Shown: positions 28,275 to 36,335, counted from the first letter of the stretch. The stretch: 64,000 nt of DNA from Subtercola boreus (GCF_003399635.1 NZ_NBXB01000011.1:248001-312000); one strand, 5' to 3'. Notes: a model not told the origin generated them from the sequence alone. Translations and numbers: made by a program.

Positions 28275-29588
28275 GTGACCCTCACGAATGACGCACCCAC
28301 CGCAGCATCCCGTGCCGCCAGCGCGGCCGACACGACCAGCACCACGGCCAGCGCCGCGGCCAACGCAGCCGGGCTCACCGACCGCTGGCGGGGCGCCGCC
28401 CGCCCCGAGACCAGCGCCGACTGGATCGCCAGGGCCGGGGAGGTGGCCGACATCCTGCGCATCGATGCTCTCGAACGGGACCGCGAGGGCGCGGCCCCGC
28501 ACGCCGAGGTGGCGCTGTTGAAGGCCTCCGGCCTGGTCACGCTCCTCGGCCCGGCAGCGTTCGGCGGCGGTGGGCAGACGTGGGAGACGGCCTACACGGT
28601 GATCCGCACGGTCGCCCGCGGCGACGGATCCATCGGCCAGCTGCTCGGCTACCACTACCTGTGGGCGTGGGCCGCGCGGCTCGTGGCAACGGAGGAGCAG
28701 ATCGCCGCCGTCGAGCAGCTCTACACCGAGAACACCCTGTTGTTCGGGGGAGCCGTCAACCCGCGCGACTCCGACCTCACCATCGTCGAAGACGGCGACC
28801 AGCTCGTCTTCACCGGCCACAAGTCCTTCTCGACCGGCGGTGTCGTCAGCGACCTGACCGTGCTCGAAGGAGTGCTGCAGGGCACGGAGACGCACATCTT
28901 CGCGATCGTGCCGACCGACCAGCCCGGCATCGTGTTCGGAAACGACTGGGACAGCCTCGGCCAGCGGCTCACCGAGTCGGGGTCGGTCGAGATCCGCGAC
29001 GTGCGCGTGGACTGGGCGTCCGCGGCCGGCTTCGTCGGCAGGGTCTTCCAGCCGCTCGTCTACAACACGCTGAACGTGCCGACCATCCAGCTGGTCTTCG
29101 CGAACTTCTACCAGGGTATCGCTGAGGGTGCGCTGCAGGCGGCATCGGCGTACACCCGCACGAACTCACGGGCCTGGCCGTACGGCGGCGACAACAAGCA
29201 GCGCGCCAGCGAGGAGGCGTACGTGCTCGACGGCTACGGCGAACTGGCCTCGAAGCTGTGGGCGGATGAGGCACTTCTCGATGCCGTCGGTCGCGAGATC
29301 AGCGAGGTGCTGCACGCGCCACGCGAGGAGCTCACCGAGCGTCGGCGCGGCGAGATCGCCGTGCGAATCGCCGCGGCGAAACTGCGGATCATCGAAGACG
29401 GGCTCGAGACCGCGACGAAGGTCTTCGAGCTGACGGGTGCCCGGGCATCCGCGAGTTCCGTCGGGCTCGACATCTTCTGGCGGAACCTCCGCACGCACAG
29501 CCTGCACGACCCGGTGGCGTACAAGAAGCGCGAGGTCGGCCAGTATGTGCTGCTGAACGAGGTTCCCGAGCCCAGCTGGTACACCTGA
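28275..29588 (+). CDS. Flavin-dependent monooxygenase of the DszC/SfnB type (acyl-CoA dehydrogenase fold)
   Basis: The 437-residue product starts at GTG 28275 after GGAAGGA; longer frames upstream run through the tRNA terminator and are rejected. After an Ala/Thr-rich leader of 35 residues it shows the acyl-CoA dehydrogenase fold: GDGSIGQLLGYHYLW, FTGHKSFSTGG, DWDSLGQRLTESGSVEI and RNLRTHSLHDPVAYKKREVG. The HDPVAYK end is characteristic of the FMNH2-dependent desulfurisation branch, not of fatty-acid dehydrogenases. It probably attacks an organosulfur or similar compound with a separate flavin reductase. None is adjacent. Confidence 0.8.
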   Translation: MTLTNDAPTAASRAASAADTTSTTASAAANAAGLTDRWRGAARPETSADWIARAGEVADILRIDALERDREGAAPHAEVALLKASGLVTLLGPAAFGGGGQTWETAYTVIRTVARGDGSIGQLLGYHYLWAWAARLVATEEQIAAVEQLYTENTLLFGGAVNPRDSDLTIVEDGDQLVFTGHKSFSTGGVVSDLTVLEGVLQGTETHIFAIVPTDQPGIVFGNDWDSLGQRLTESGSVEIRDVRVDWASAAGFVGRVFQPLVYNTLNVPTIQLVFANFYQGIAEGALQAASAYTRTNSRAWPYGGDNKQRASEEAYVLDGYGELASKLWADEALLDAVGREISEVLHAPREELTERRRGEIAVRIAAAKLRIIEDGLETATKVFELTGARASASSVGLDIFWRNLRTHSLHDPVAYKKREVGQYVLLNEVPEPSWYT

Positions 29589-29611
29589 TCCTCGGGAAGC
29601 GAGGCATCTCG

Positions 29612-29617
29612 TAAACT
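29612..29617 (+). promoter_or_regulatory. -10 box for the histidine phosphatase
   Basis: TAAACT ends 7 bases before the ATG at 29625. The spacer GGGAGGG could alternatively serve as a ribosome-binding site. Confidence 0.4.
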
Positions 29618-29624
29618 GGGAGGG

Positions 29625-30287
29625 ATGAGACTCCTCCTGATCAGACACGGCCAGACGCTTGACAATGTGAACGGCGCCATCGGTGCCGTCGTACCCGGGC
29701 CAGGGCTCACGGAGCTCGGCCAGAAGCAGGCGGCGGCCATCCCCGCGGCGCTGTCGGGTGAACGCCTGGCAGCGATCTACGTGTCGACGATGAAGCGCAC
29801 CCACGAGACGGCGCGGCCGCTCGCGAACGAGCGCGGGCTCGAGGTGCGACAGGTCGAGGGGCTCGAGGAGATCACCTCCGGAGACCTGGAGCAGCGATCC
29901 GACGAAGAGGCGATCACGATCTACATGTCCACGGTCTTCTCGTGGTGGACGAGCCTCGACGGGCGGATCCCGGGCGGGGAGGACGGCCACGAGTTCTACC
30001 GGCGGTACACCGGGGCGATCGCGGGCATTGCTGCCGAGCATCCGGATTCCACCGTCGCGGTCTTCAGCCACGGGGCGGCGATCCGGGCGTGGAGTTCCTA
30101 CGCCGCAGCCAACATCGACCCCGACTTCAGTCGCACCCACCCGCTGCACAACACGGCGGTCGTGGTGCTCGAGGGTTCACCCACCGACGGCTGGAATGTC
30201 ACCTACTGGGCCGGAGAGCCGATCGGTGGCGCCCAGCTCGAAGACGTGCTCGCCCCTGACCCGACGGCTGACGCGCTCGGCGACTAG
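29625..30287 (+). CDS. Histidine phosphatase superfamily protein
   Basis: The 220-residue protein has the catalytic RHG at residues 7-9 (LLLIRHGQTLDNV), the second histidine in VFSHGAAIRAW near 149, and conserved arginines in STMKRTHETARPL. It belongs to the phosphoglycerate mutase-like phosphatases; the substrate is unknown. Its TAG stop lies in the first copy of a 23-bp tandem duplication, whose second copy holds the stop of the convergent transglycosylase gene. Confidence 0.87.
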   Translation: MRLLLIRHGQTLDNVNGAIGAVVPGPGLTELGQKQAAAIPAALSGERLAAIYVSTMKRTHETARPLANERGLEVRQVEGLEEITSGDLEQRSDEEAITIYMSTVFSWWTSLDGRIPGGEDGHEFYRRYTGAIAGIAAEHPDSTVAVFSHGAAIRAWSSYAAANIDPDFSRTHPLHNTAVVVLEGSPTDGWNVTYWAGEPIGGAQLEDVLAPDPTADALGD

Positions 30288-30318
30288 TACCAGCCGCGCT
30301 CGGCGACTAGTACCAGCC
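30273..30318. repeat. Exact 23-bp tandem duplication carrying two stop codons
   Basis: The unit (gcgctcggcgactagtaccag plus cc) occurs at 30273-30295 and 30296-30318 without mismatch. Copy 1 contains the plus-strand TAG of the phosphatase; copy 2 contains the minus-strand TAG of the transglycosylase. Confidence 0.95.
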
Positions 30319-31014
30319 GGCTGACTGGCTGTGCGCCCAGGCACCGCACGGGGTGCCATAGCGGCCCGCGATGTAGCCGAGGCCCCAGGTGATCTGCGTG
30401 GCCGGGTTCGTGGCCCAGTCGGCGCCCGCACTGGCCATCTTGCTGCCCGGGAGAGCCTGCGGAATACCCGTCGCACCCGACCCCGCGTTGTAGGCGTTGA
30501 CGCGCCAGCCCGACTCGCGGTTCCAGAGGGAGACGAGGCACGAGTACTGGTCGTCACCCATTCCGCGGTCGGCGAGCATCGCCTTCGCGATGGCCTGGGC
30601 CGAACCGGGGTTCGGAGTCGCTGCGGCGGGCGCACCCGAACTGCTGCTCGAGGACGACGACGACGATGACGACGAGGATGAGCTCGACGCGTTCTGCGCG
30701 GCCGTCTTGGCGGCGAGATCTGCTGCGGCCTTGGCTGCGGCAGCAGCTGCAACAGCCGCCTTCTGCGCGGCGAGCACGGCGGGATCGGTGGCGATGTAGT
30801 CGTCACGCTGGGCGGCAATGGCTCCAGCGGCCTGGCCGTCGAAGCTCTGGCCGACGGCCATCGCGTTCTGCGTGGGGGTGAAGGCGAAGGATGCGTTCTG
30901 CATCGTGGAGGCGTTTGCGAAAGGAATGGCCACTGTGCCGGCAAGGCCCAGTGCGCAACTCACGGCGAGGGCCTGTACCAGGCGGCGACGCACGGTTCCG
31001 TTCAGCAAATTCAT
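30307..31014 (-). CDS. Secreted transglycosylase-like protein with serine linker
   Basis: The 235-residue protein starts at ATG 31014 behind GAGGA, which fits better than GTG 31038. A signal peptide covers about residues 1-36 (RRRLVQALAVSCALGLAGTV). A helical Ala/Lys region (60-105), a run of 17 serines (about 109-125) and a C-terminal SLT-like domain follow: NRESGWRVNAYNAGSGATGI, then GLGYIAGRYGTPCGAWAHSQ. The domain resembles aggregation-promoting/lysozyme-like cell-wall hydrolases, with the Glu of NRESGW as the likely catalytic acid. The Ser tract is encoded by a gac/gat microsatellite on the plus strand. Confidence 0.78.
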   Translation of the reverse strand: MNLLNGTVRRRLVQALAVSCALGLAGTVAIPFANASTMQNASFAFTPTQNAMAVGQSFDGQAAGAIAAQRDDYIATDPAVLAAQKAAVAAAAAAKAAADLAAKTAAQNASSSSSSSSSSSSSSSSSGAPAAATPNPGSAQAIAKAMLADRGMGDDQYSCLVSLWNRESGWRVNAYNAGSGATGIPQALPGSKMASAGADWATNPATQITWGLGYIAGRYGTPCGAWAHSQSAGWY

Positions 31015-31090
31015 CCAGTTATCCTCTGTTTCGATCACGAATGCGTAACGACCCTACCCCGCCTTGCTTCACAACTCAATGCGCGAGGGG

Positions 31091-31903
31091 TCAGGGAGTG
31101 GCGGTGGGGGTCCGTGTCGAGCCGTTCGCAGGCTGGTCGGCAGAACCCGGAAGGGCCTTCAAGTAGGTGAGCGTGCCGAGCTGCGCCCCGTACATCGACC
31201 GGATCACCATCGTCGGCCCGTCGAGCACGGCCGACGAGGCGAGGTTCAGCCAGGTCACGACACCCTCACAGGTGCGGCTCGTGATCGCGAGCTTGCCGAA
31301 CGAGACGGAGCCGTCTTCGGCGAACCGCCAGGTGCTCGTGAAGTCGTTGCAGCCGTCGTTGCCCTTCACCGTGCCGTCGTCGTTCATCGTGAGTTGCAGG
31401 AGCCGGTCGCGCCCCGGTTCGGTGTTCGTCCAGAGACCGACCACCACGGTGGTTCCGCGGGCGACGGCCTTCTCGGTCATGGTGCGCTTGTGCACCTTCA
31501 CCAGTTCGCTGCCGTCGTGGCCCACCAGGGTGAGGTCGCTGCCGTCGAAGCGTGCCGAGACCGAATCGATCAGGAAGAGAGGGAGGTGTGCGCCGTCACA
31601 GTAGATCTGCGTCTGCGGTCCCGACGTCGTGGTGAGCACGCCCGCCAGGTCCATCGACCAGGTGCCCGTGGAGTCGTTGCAGCCGTCGGAGCCCGTCCAG
31701 GAGCCGTCCCGCTCGAAGGTGAGGAAGGGCTGGTCGGGCGACGAGTAGGTGTCCGCGATGATCCAGGTGCCGGGGAGGGTGCTCGTCGACGCGGGCGTGT
31801 ACTGCGGAGCATCCGGAACCGGCGTGGCGGGCGCGGAACAGCCCGTCACGGCGAGGGCGACAGCGCCCACGACGGCCAGTGCGAGGAGTCGGATGGTCGG
31901 CAC
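31091..31903 (-). CDS. Lipoprotein with two META (HslJ-like) domains
   Basis: The 270-residue product starts at GTG 31903 and has a lipoprotein signal (LLALAVVGAVALAVTGCSA; the lipobox Cys is at about 23). Two META repeats follow, recognisable by GTWIIAD...GSDGCNDSTGTW and GLWTN...GNDGCNDFTSTWRF. HslJ relatives are stress-linked outer or secreted proteins of unclear mechanism. The upstream extension of the frame to 32257 is a shadow of the next gene. Confidence 0.82.
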   Translation of the reverse strand: MPTIRLLALAVVGAVALAVTGCSAPATPVPDAPQYTPASTSTLPGTWIIADTYSSPDQPFLTFERDGSWTGSDGCNDSTGTWSMDLAGVLTTTSGPQTQIYCDGAHLPLFLIDSVSARFDGSDLTLVGHDGSELVKVHKRTMTEKAVARGTTVVVGLWTNTEPGRDRLLQLTMNDDGTVKGNDGCNDFTSTWRFAEDGSVSFGKLAITSRTCEGVVTWLNLASSAVLDGPTMVIRSMYGAQLGTLTYLKALPGSADQPANGSTRTPTATP

Positions 31904-31971
31904 AGTCTTCTTTCGTTTCGTTCTGCACCCCCCACGATACTGAACGTGGCTGTCGGATGACCGGGCTTGTG

Positions 31972-32295
31972 TCAGCTCGAGAGCGCGATGCCGAGCAGCA
32001 CAGCGAGTTGCAGAACGGTCAGCGTGTACGAGATGTAGAAGCCCGCGGTGGCGATCCCTGCCCCGGATGCACCGGTCCGGGCGATCTGCCGGAGTGACAG
32101 GTGCGAGAACAGGATGCCCACCGGCGACGCGAGCACGCCGAACAGCAGCGCCATGCCGGCGAGGAAGTTCGAACCGACATCGGGGTCGGTGGCCGCTGCT
32201 GCCCGCCGGGTCTGGCGGTAGCCGAGAACCGCCAGAGGAGCCAGAACGAGCAGGCACAGCGCGAAGACGAGGATCGCGGAGGTGGCGGGGGTCAC
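31972..32295 (-). CDS. DUF4190-like small membrane protein
   Basis: The 107-residue protein has three hydrophobic segments (about 5-26, 42-62 and 80-103), with GVLASPVGILFSHLSLRQIARTG matching the DUF4190 pattern of two helices around a conserved HISLRQI-like loop. The GTG start lies 6 bases behind TACAGT on the minus strand. Function unknown. Confidence 0.72.
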   Translation of the reverse strand: MTPATSAILVFALCLLVLAPLAVLGYRQTRRAAAATDPDVGSNFLAGMALLFGVLASPVGILFSHLSLRQIARTGASGAGIATAGFYISYTLTVLQLAVLLGIALSS

Positions 32296-32301
32296 GAGCA
32301 G

Positions 32302-32307
32302 ACTGTA
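32302..32307 (-). promoter_or_regulatory. -10 box for the DUF4190-like gene
   Basis: TACAGT on the minus strand, then CTGCTC, then the GTG at 32295. Confidence 0.4.
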
Positions 32308-32347
32308 GCGGTTCGAGGTGAACGGGCCTCCGGCCCCCGCCCCCGCC

Positions 32348-32983
32348 TCACAGGTCCAGCGTGTCGCCCGGCGCCAGCGGGAAGAACTCGCCGCCGCCCT
32401 GCTCGGTCGCCCACTGGAGGCGTTCGTTCCCGATACCCTTGCCGGCCGCCGAGAGCGTCATCTCGTGCGTCGGGAACGCGCGTTTCGGTGCCACGGCCAG
32501 AACGAAGTCCATCGCGTCGCCGATCTTCAGCCACGGTGCGCCGACCGGCGCGGCCAGCACGTCGACATCGACACCCGGAACCGTGTACGAGTCACCAGGG
32601 TAATAGAGAGTGTCGTTGACGAGCACACCGACGTTGTCGATGACCGGCAGGGTCTCGTGGATGACCGCGTGCTTCTCACCGAAGAACCGCAGGGTGAACG
32701 GCTCGACCGTCACCTCGTCGCCCGCCCGGACGACGGTGATGTCGAAGTCGGGCGCAGCCGCAGCAACACCCGACGGCGCGAAGACCGGGATGCCGGGGTT
32801 CTGGCCGAGGATGCGGTTCAGCTGGTCGGCGTTCCAGTGGTCGCCGTGTTCGTGGGTGATCACGATCGCGACTGTGCCCGTGGCGTCGGCCAGCGGCGCG
32901 GTGAACCCGCCGGGATCGACGACCAGCTTTCGTCCGGACTTCTCGAGCAACAGGGTGGCGTGTTCCAACTTCGTGAGTCTCAT
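32348..32983 (-). CDS. Metallo-beta-lactamase-fold hydrolase (UlaG-like)
   Basis: The 211-residue product starts MRLTKLEHATLLLEKSG at ATG 32983. The zinc motif ITHEHGDHW (42-50) and a downstream His/Asp set (KHAVIHE, YYPGDSY, FPTHEM) place it among the single-domain MBL-fold hydrolases of the UlaG/YcjY type. The substrate is unknown. It is divergent from a lipid-kinase-like gene with an 87-bp gap. Confidence 0.85.
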   Translation of the reverse strand: MRLTKLEHATLLLEKSGRKLVVDPGGFTAPLADATGTVAIVITHEHGDHWNADQLNRILGQNPGIPVFAPSGVAAAAPDFDITVVRAGDEVTVEPFTLRFFGEKHAVIHETLPVIDNVGVLVNDTLYYPGDSYTVPGVDVDVLAAPVGAPWLKIGDAMDFVLAVAPKRAFPTHEMTLSAAGKGIGNERLQWATEQGGGEFFPLAPGDTLDL

Positions 32984-33058
32984 ATTCGGTAGCCAACACC
33001 TCAGCGGACGCTGCTGCAAGTCGGCGCGCTCCGCGCGGCATGGATGACCGGGGTGAGC

Positions 33059-33064
33059 GATAAT
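33059..33064 (+). promoter_or_regulatory. -10 box for the lipid kinase gene
   Basis: GATAAT ends 6 bases before GTG 33071. This is the reason for preferring that start over ATG 33044. Confidence 0.4.
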
Positions 33065-33070
33065 CGGGAG

Positions 33071-33979
33071 GTGTCCGAATCCCAGAGCCGGCGACTCGTG
33101 GTCGCGATCAATCCGACAGCATCGTTCGGGAGCACCAGCGGCCTCGGTGCGCGCGTCGTCGAGGAGCTGCGCCGGGACGGGCACGACATCACCGAACTGC
33201 GCGCGCAGGACTTCGGGTCTCTGACGGCTGCGGCACGGTCGGCCCTCGCCGATCATCCGGATGCCCTCATCGTGGTGGGCGGCGACGGCATGGTCAGCCT
33301 CGGCGTGAATCTCGTGGGAGGCACGTCGACTCCGCTCGGCATCGTGCCCACCGGCACGGGAAACGATTCGGCGCTGGGCCTCGGCATCCCGCTCGAGTTC
33401 GACGCGGCCCTCGCTGCACTCCGGTCGGCGCTCCTCAGGGAGCCCCGCACCATCGACCTCGGCTACCTCAGCCACGCGGGCGGCGAGCTCTGGTTCGCCT
33501 CCGCGCTGTCTGCGGGCTTCGATGCTCGGGTCAACGAGCGGGCGAACCACATGAAGCGGCCGCGCGGTGCCTCCCGCTACACGATCGCGCTGCTCATCGA
33601 GCTGCTGCGGCTCCGTTCCCGCCGGTACACGCTCGAGGTCGACGGGCAGACGCGAACCGTCGACTCGGTACTGCTCGCCGTCGCCAATAACCGCTCGATC
33701 GGCGGCGGCATGCTGATAGCTCCGGATGCCCGGCTCGACGACGGCCTGCTCGACCTGTTCATCGTGGCCCCGCTCTCCCGGGTGCGGTTCCTGAGGCTGT
33801 TCCCGAAGGTGTTCAAGGGCACCCACGCCGGTCTGCCGGTCGTGTCACTGTCGCACGTTTCGTCGGTGACGGTCTCGGAGGCGTCGGGTGACATCGTGGC
33901 GTACGCCGACGGCGAGCGGGTCGGCCCGCTGCCGGTGACCGTCTCGGTGCGCCCGGGCGCGCTCCGCGTGCTGGCGTAG
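33071..33979 (+). CDS. Diacylglycerol/sphingosine kinase-family lipid kinase
   Basis: The 302-residue protein (from GTG 33071; ATG 33044 would add 9 residues) has the DAGK catalytic block: VVAINPTASFG, LIVVGGDGMVSLGVNL with the GGDG nucleotide loop near 75, and IVPTGTGNDSALGLG. The C-terminal half has GGGMLIAPDARLDDGLLDLFIV, typical of YegS/DgkB-like enzymes. It probably phosphorylates a diacylglycerol-type lipid at the membrane face. Confidence 0.87.
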   Translation: MSESQSRRLVVAINPTASFGSTSGLGARVVEELRRDGHDITELRAQDFGSLTAAARSALADHPDALIVVGGDGMVSLGVNLVGGTSTPLGIVPTGTGNDSALGLGIPLEFDAALAALRSALLREPRTIDLGYLSHAGGELWFASALSAGFDARVNERANHMKRPRGASRYTIALLIELLRLRSRRYTLEVDGQTRTVDSVLLAVANNRSIGGGMLIAPDARLDDGLLDLFIVAPLSRVRFLRLFPKVFKGTHAGLPVVSLSHVSSVTVSEASGDIVAYADGERVGPLPVTVSVRPGALRVLA

Positions 33980-34046
33980 CCCCGCTCGCCCGCCCCGAGC
34001 GCCCCGGCGCCCCGGCACCCTCCCCCGGGAGCGGCAACGGCGTGCG

Positions 34047-34109
34047 CAATTCAGGCGTAGCGTGCCGGCAGGCAGCATCTCGACGCGGCATGGTTCCTGT
34101 CCTGAGTTG
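34047..34109. repeat. Intergenic dyad element, class A copy 3 (63 bp)
   Basis: The ends are caattcagg and cctgagttg, with core gcatctcgacgcggc almost identical to the copy at 15343. It lies in the 33980-34316 gap between convergent genes; the rest of the gap shows no gene. Confidence 0.75.
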
Positions 34110-34302
34110 CGTACGGGGCGGCGGTCACGGGCCGGCGCCGGGCGCGCGGGCGATGAGCACCGATCCGAGACCGATGCGGAACACGGTCTGGGCGAGTACG
34201 GCAGTGGGAGTGGGCGGTGAGGCGGGCACGGCGGTCTCCTTCAGGAAGCAGACTGCTCCTCCCACTCTGCGACCTCCAGATTTCTCGCGTGTGAGCAAGA
34301 CC

Positions 34303-34331
34303 ACGGCGTCACCTCACTACGGCGTCACCTC
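34303..34331. repeat. 16-bp-period tandem duplication at a stop codon
   Basis: acggcgtcacctc occurs at 34303 and 34319 around the minus-strand TAG (34317-34319) of the lipoprotein gene. The inner copy encodes the C-terminal EVTP. Confidence 0.7.
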
Positions 34332-34778
34332 CAGGTCGAAGGTCAGCACCTCACCCGTGTCGGAATCGGTGACGCTCACGCTGGTTCCGCCGACAGCGAG
34401 CGGCTGGATGCCCGGATTGAACGTCGCGCTCCCGTCATCCTTTCCGGCGACGAACTCGGCCACCTTGGGGTCGGAGACCGAACCCGTCCAGACCGTGACC
34501 TTCACGTCGCCGCTCTCGAGCACGACCACGTTGTCCAGGGGAACGGTGACAGTGCTGCCGTCGATGGAGGAGAGGTCGGCGATGACCGGGGCGACGACCC
34601 CTGAACCGGCGTTGCCGTTGCCGTTGGCGTTGCTGCCGCCGCCCTGGTCTCCGGTCTGGCCACCGGTGCGACCGTTGTCGCCATCCGAGCCGCCGGTGAA
34701 CGTGCATCCGGTGACCGCGAGCCCCGCCAGGGCGACGGTGACCCCGGTTCGAAGGAGCCTCGAATGGTGCATGCGCAT
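34317..34778 (-). CDS. Small lipoprotein with Gly/Asn linker, function unknown
   Basis: The 153-residue product starts at ATG 34778 behind GAGGGAG. The signal peptide ends in the lipobox LAVTGCT (Cys at about 26). A linker rich in Gly, Asn, Asp and Gln (TGGSDGDNGRTGG onward) leads to a C-terminal beta-rich domain of about 85 residues (STVTVPLDNVVVL, then SGDVKVTVWTG). No catalytic motif is seen. The exported domain resembles a small Ig-like fold, which is inference. The stop lies in a tandem duplication. Confidence 0.65.
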   Translation of the reverse strand: MRMHHSRLLRTGVTVALAGLAVTGCTFTGGSDGDNGRTGGQTGDQGGGSNANGNGNAGSGVVAPVIADLSSIDGSTVTVPLDNVVVLESGDVKVTVWTGSVSDPKVAEFVAGKDDGSATFNPGIQPLAVGGTSVSVTDSDTGEVLTFDLEVTP

Positions 34779-34806
34779 GCCGACTCCCTCGCCGAACGGC
34801 GCCGAA

Positions 34807-34836
34807 TTGGCGGCCACCCTGAACGTATGGCATACT
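34807..34836 (+). promoter_or_regulatory. Promoter of tRNA-Glu
   Basis: TTGGCG (34807-34812), an 18-base spacer and CATACT (34831-34836) precede the tRNA at 34854. Confidence 0.45.
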
Positions 34837-34853
34837 CATTGAGTTGTCTATTC

Positions 34854-34926
34854 GGCCCCATCGTTTAGCGGCCTAGGACATCGCCCTCTCACGGCGGTAA
34901 CACCGGTTCGAATCCGGTTGGGGTCA
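34854..34926 (+). tRNA. tRNA-Glu, anticodon CTC
   Basis: A 73-nt cloverleaf. The acceptor GGCCCCA pairs with TGGGGTC, the anticodon stem is CGCC/GGCG around CTCTCAC (anticodon CTC), and the T-arm is CCGGTTCGAATCCGG. The discriminator is A; CCA is not encoded. It is charged by the GltX at 24248. Confidence 0.93.
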
Positions 34927-34942
34927 CATCGAATCAGCTGAC

Positions 34943-34983
34943 AAGCCCGGTTCCCCTGTAAAAGAGGGAACCGGGCTTTTTTT
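34943..34983 (+). terminator. Rho-independent terminator after tRNA-Glu
   Basis: A perfect 13-bp stem aagcccggttccc/gggaaccgggctt with a 10-base loop runs into a T7 tract. Confidence 0.92.
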
Positions 34984-34989
34984 GTCTGT

Positions 34990-35598
34990 TTAGTGCCCGA
35001 GGTGCACGACATCGACGATGCTGAGGAGTTCATCCGGATTCATGGTTGCGTCAGCGCGGCGGAGAGCGTCGAAGTACACGGGCTTGTCGCTCCAGTCGAA
35101 GATCTGGTTTCCCGTCATGGCCAACAACAGAACATCGGCATAGAGCCGGGTGACACGACCATTGCCGTCAGTGAACGGATGGATCTTCACCAGGTGGTGG
35201 TGAGCGCCCATCGCAATGAATTCGGGGGCGAGTCCGACCTCATCGCCGTGTTCGATCTGCCAGGTGAGTTGGTCGAGCTCACTGTAGAGCGCCTCGCGGA
35301 TGTTCTCGGGCGCGACGCCGATACTGAGCTCTCGTGACCGGATCATCCCTGCCCATGCCCAGATGCTTCCGTAACATGCGGCATGGATGTCGATCAGCGC
35401 GTACGGTGACGTGAGATCGGCAGCGGTCAATTCGCCGGAACTGATGCCGGCATAAAGCTGGTTGCGGGCGTCGGTGAGGGCCTGGGCCTCGGCGGCGTAC
35501 AGTTCAGCTTTCGAGCTAAAGCTCACGCCGGGAACGAACGCCCCCCCGTCTTCGGGATCGACGGGGGTGTCGTTGTACGGGCTCAGGAATTCAGCCAA
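34990..35598 (-). CDS. fic: Fic-domain AMP-transferase toxin
   Basis: The 202-residue Fic protein contains the full catalytic motif HPFTDGNGRVTRL at 140-152 (H140, D144 and the GNGR anion loop). The upstream part has the flap region (LSIGVAPENIREAL). Fic enzymes transfer AMP from ATP to target hydroxyls; relatives modify gyrase and topoisomerase IV. The start appears to be TTG 35598, overlapping the stop of a 58-residue antitoxin gene by 8 bp. No inhibitory helix is found within Fic itself, as expected for class I. The module lies directly behind the tRNA-Glu terminator and has lower GC than its neighbours. Confidence 0.87.
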   Translation of the reverse strand: MAEFLSPYNDTPVDPEDGGAFVPGVSFSSKAELYAAEAQALTDARNQLYAGISSGELTAADLTSPYALIDIHAACYGSIWAWAGMIRSRELSIGVAPENIREALYSELDQLTWQIEHGDEVGLAPEFIAMGAHHHLVKIHPFTDGNGRVTRLYADVLLLAMTGNQIFDWSDKPVYFDALRRADATMNPDELLSIVDVVHLGH

Positions 35599-35767
35599 CC
35601 GAGCGGGGGGAATGCGACTTCAGCACACGCACCAGGTTGCCGGTACTGATGATTCGGATGATGGGTTCACGGTCGGGTAGCCGGCCTTCGATCTTCATCG
35701 TTTTCATTGTCGATTCGATGATCGTCTGGTTGAGGCGCTCAGCGCTGACTATTGTCTTCGGCGTCAT
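35591..35767 (-). CDS. Fic antitoxin (class I, VbhA/FicA-like)
   Basis: This 58-residue ORF, too short for routine ORF calling, starts at ATG 35767 with GGAGAAGGGAG upstream and stops at 35591 inside the fic start. It reads MTPKTIVSAERLNQTIIEST, then MKTMKIEGRLPDREP. T-M-K-I-E-G fits the class I Fic inhibitory motif [S/T]xxxE[G/N], whose Glu blocks ATP binding in the toxin. Overlap and order (antitoxin first) match known antitoxin-Fic pairs. The C-terminal part (IIRIISTGNLVRVL) is probably not part of the inhibitory helix. Confidence 0.8.
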   Translation of the reverse strand: MTPKTIVSAERLNQTIIESTMKTMKIEGRLPDREPIIRIISTGNLVRVLKSHSPRSVG

Positions 35768-35864
35768 TGTGCTCCCTTCTCCGCTATCCAGTGGGGCCGT
35801 GTTATCTACAAGCTGATTCTAGCTTCGCGAATAAAATTCGTCCGGTCTCGTTCGCTGCTGACTT

Positions 35865-36263
35865 TCAGCGGCCGAGCTCCGCGTCGGTCACGTGCTCGAG
35901 CCAGACGGTGGTCGCCGCGGGGCCGTCAGCCGACTCGAGCATGGCGATGTGCTCCATGAAGCCGTCGGCGGGGGCGGCGTGGAAGCGATCTTCGCCCGGC
36001 GGCGTGTAGAGCGTCTCGCCGGTACGCACCTCGATGATGTTGCCTTCGCGGCCGCCGAAGCCGGCCGTGCCCTGGGTGATGCGAAGGTACTGCCCGCGGG
36101 CGTGCGAGTGCCAGGCGGTGCGGGCGCCGGGGGCGAAGCGGACGGTGGCCACGGTCATCCGCTGGTCTGCTTCGTGGGGTGCGGCGATCACGTCGAGCCA
36201 CACGTCCCCGGCGAACTGCTCGGGTGGATTCTTGACGGTGGGCCCCTGGGGTTCGATGTTCAT
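35865..36263 (-). CDS. Cupin-domain protein
   Basis: The 132-residue single cupin starts at ATG 36263 behind AAGGAGA. Metal-binding motif 1 is TAWHSHARGQYLRITQG, and motif 2 is YTPPGEDRFHAAP. It resembles small cupins annotated with carboxymuconolactone decarboxylases or quercetin-like enzymes. The reaction is not assignable. It stands alone beyond the fic module. Confidence 0.85.
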   Translation of the reverse strand: MNIEPQGPTVKNPPEQFAGDVWLDVIAAPHEADQRMTVATVRFAPGARTAWHSHARGQYLRITQGTAGFGGREGNIIEVRTGETLYTPPGEDRFHAAPADGFMEHIAMLESADGPAATTVWLEHVTDAELGR

Positions 36264-36335
36264 GGTTCTCCTTCGTGTCTGCAACCCCCCGCTAGGCCGA
36301 GCCGATCGGCGGAGGGAGGCACTGGCACACCCCGT

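Noticed and set aside
34854-36300. Integrative island at tRNA-Glu
   Set aside because: No integrase and no second copy of the tRNA 3' end was found downstream; only the Fic pair and a GC drop support transfer.
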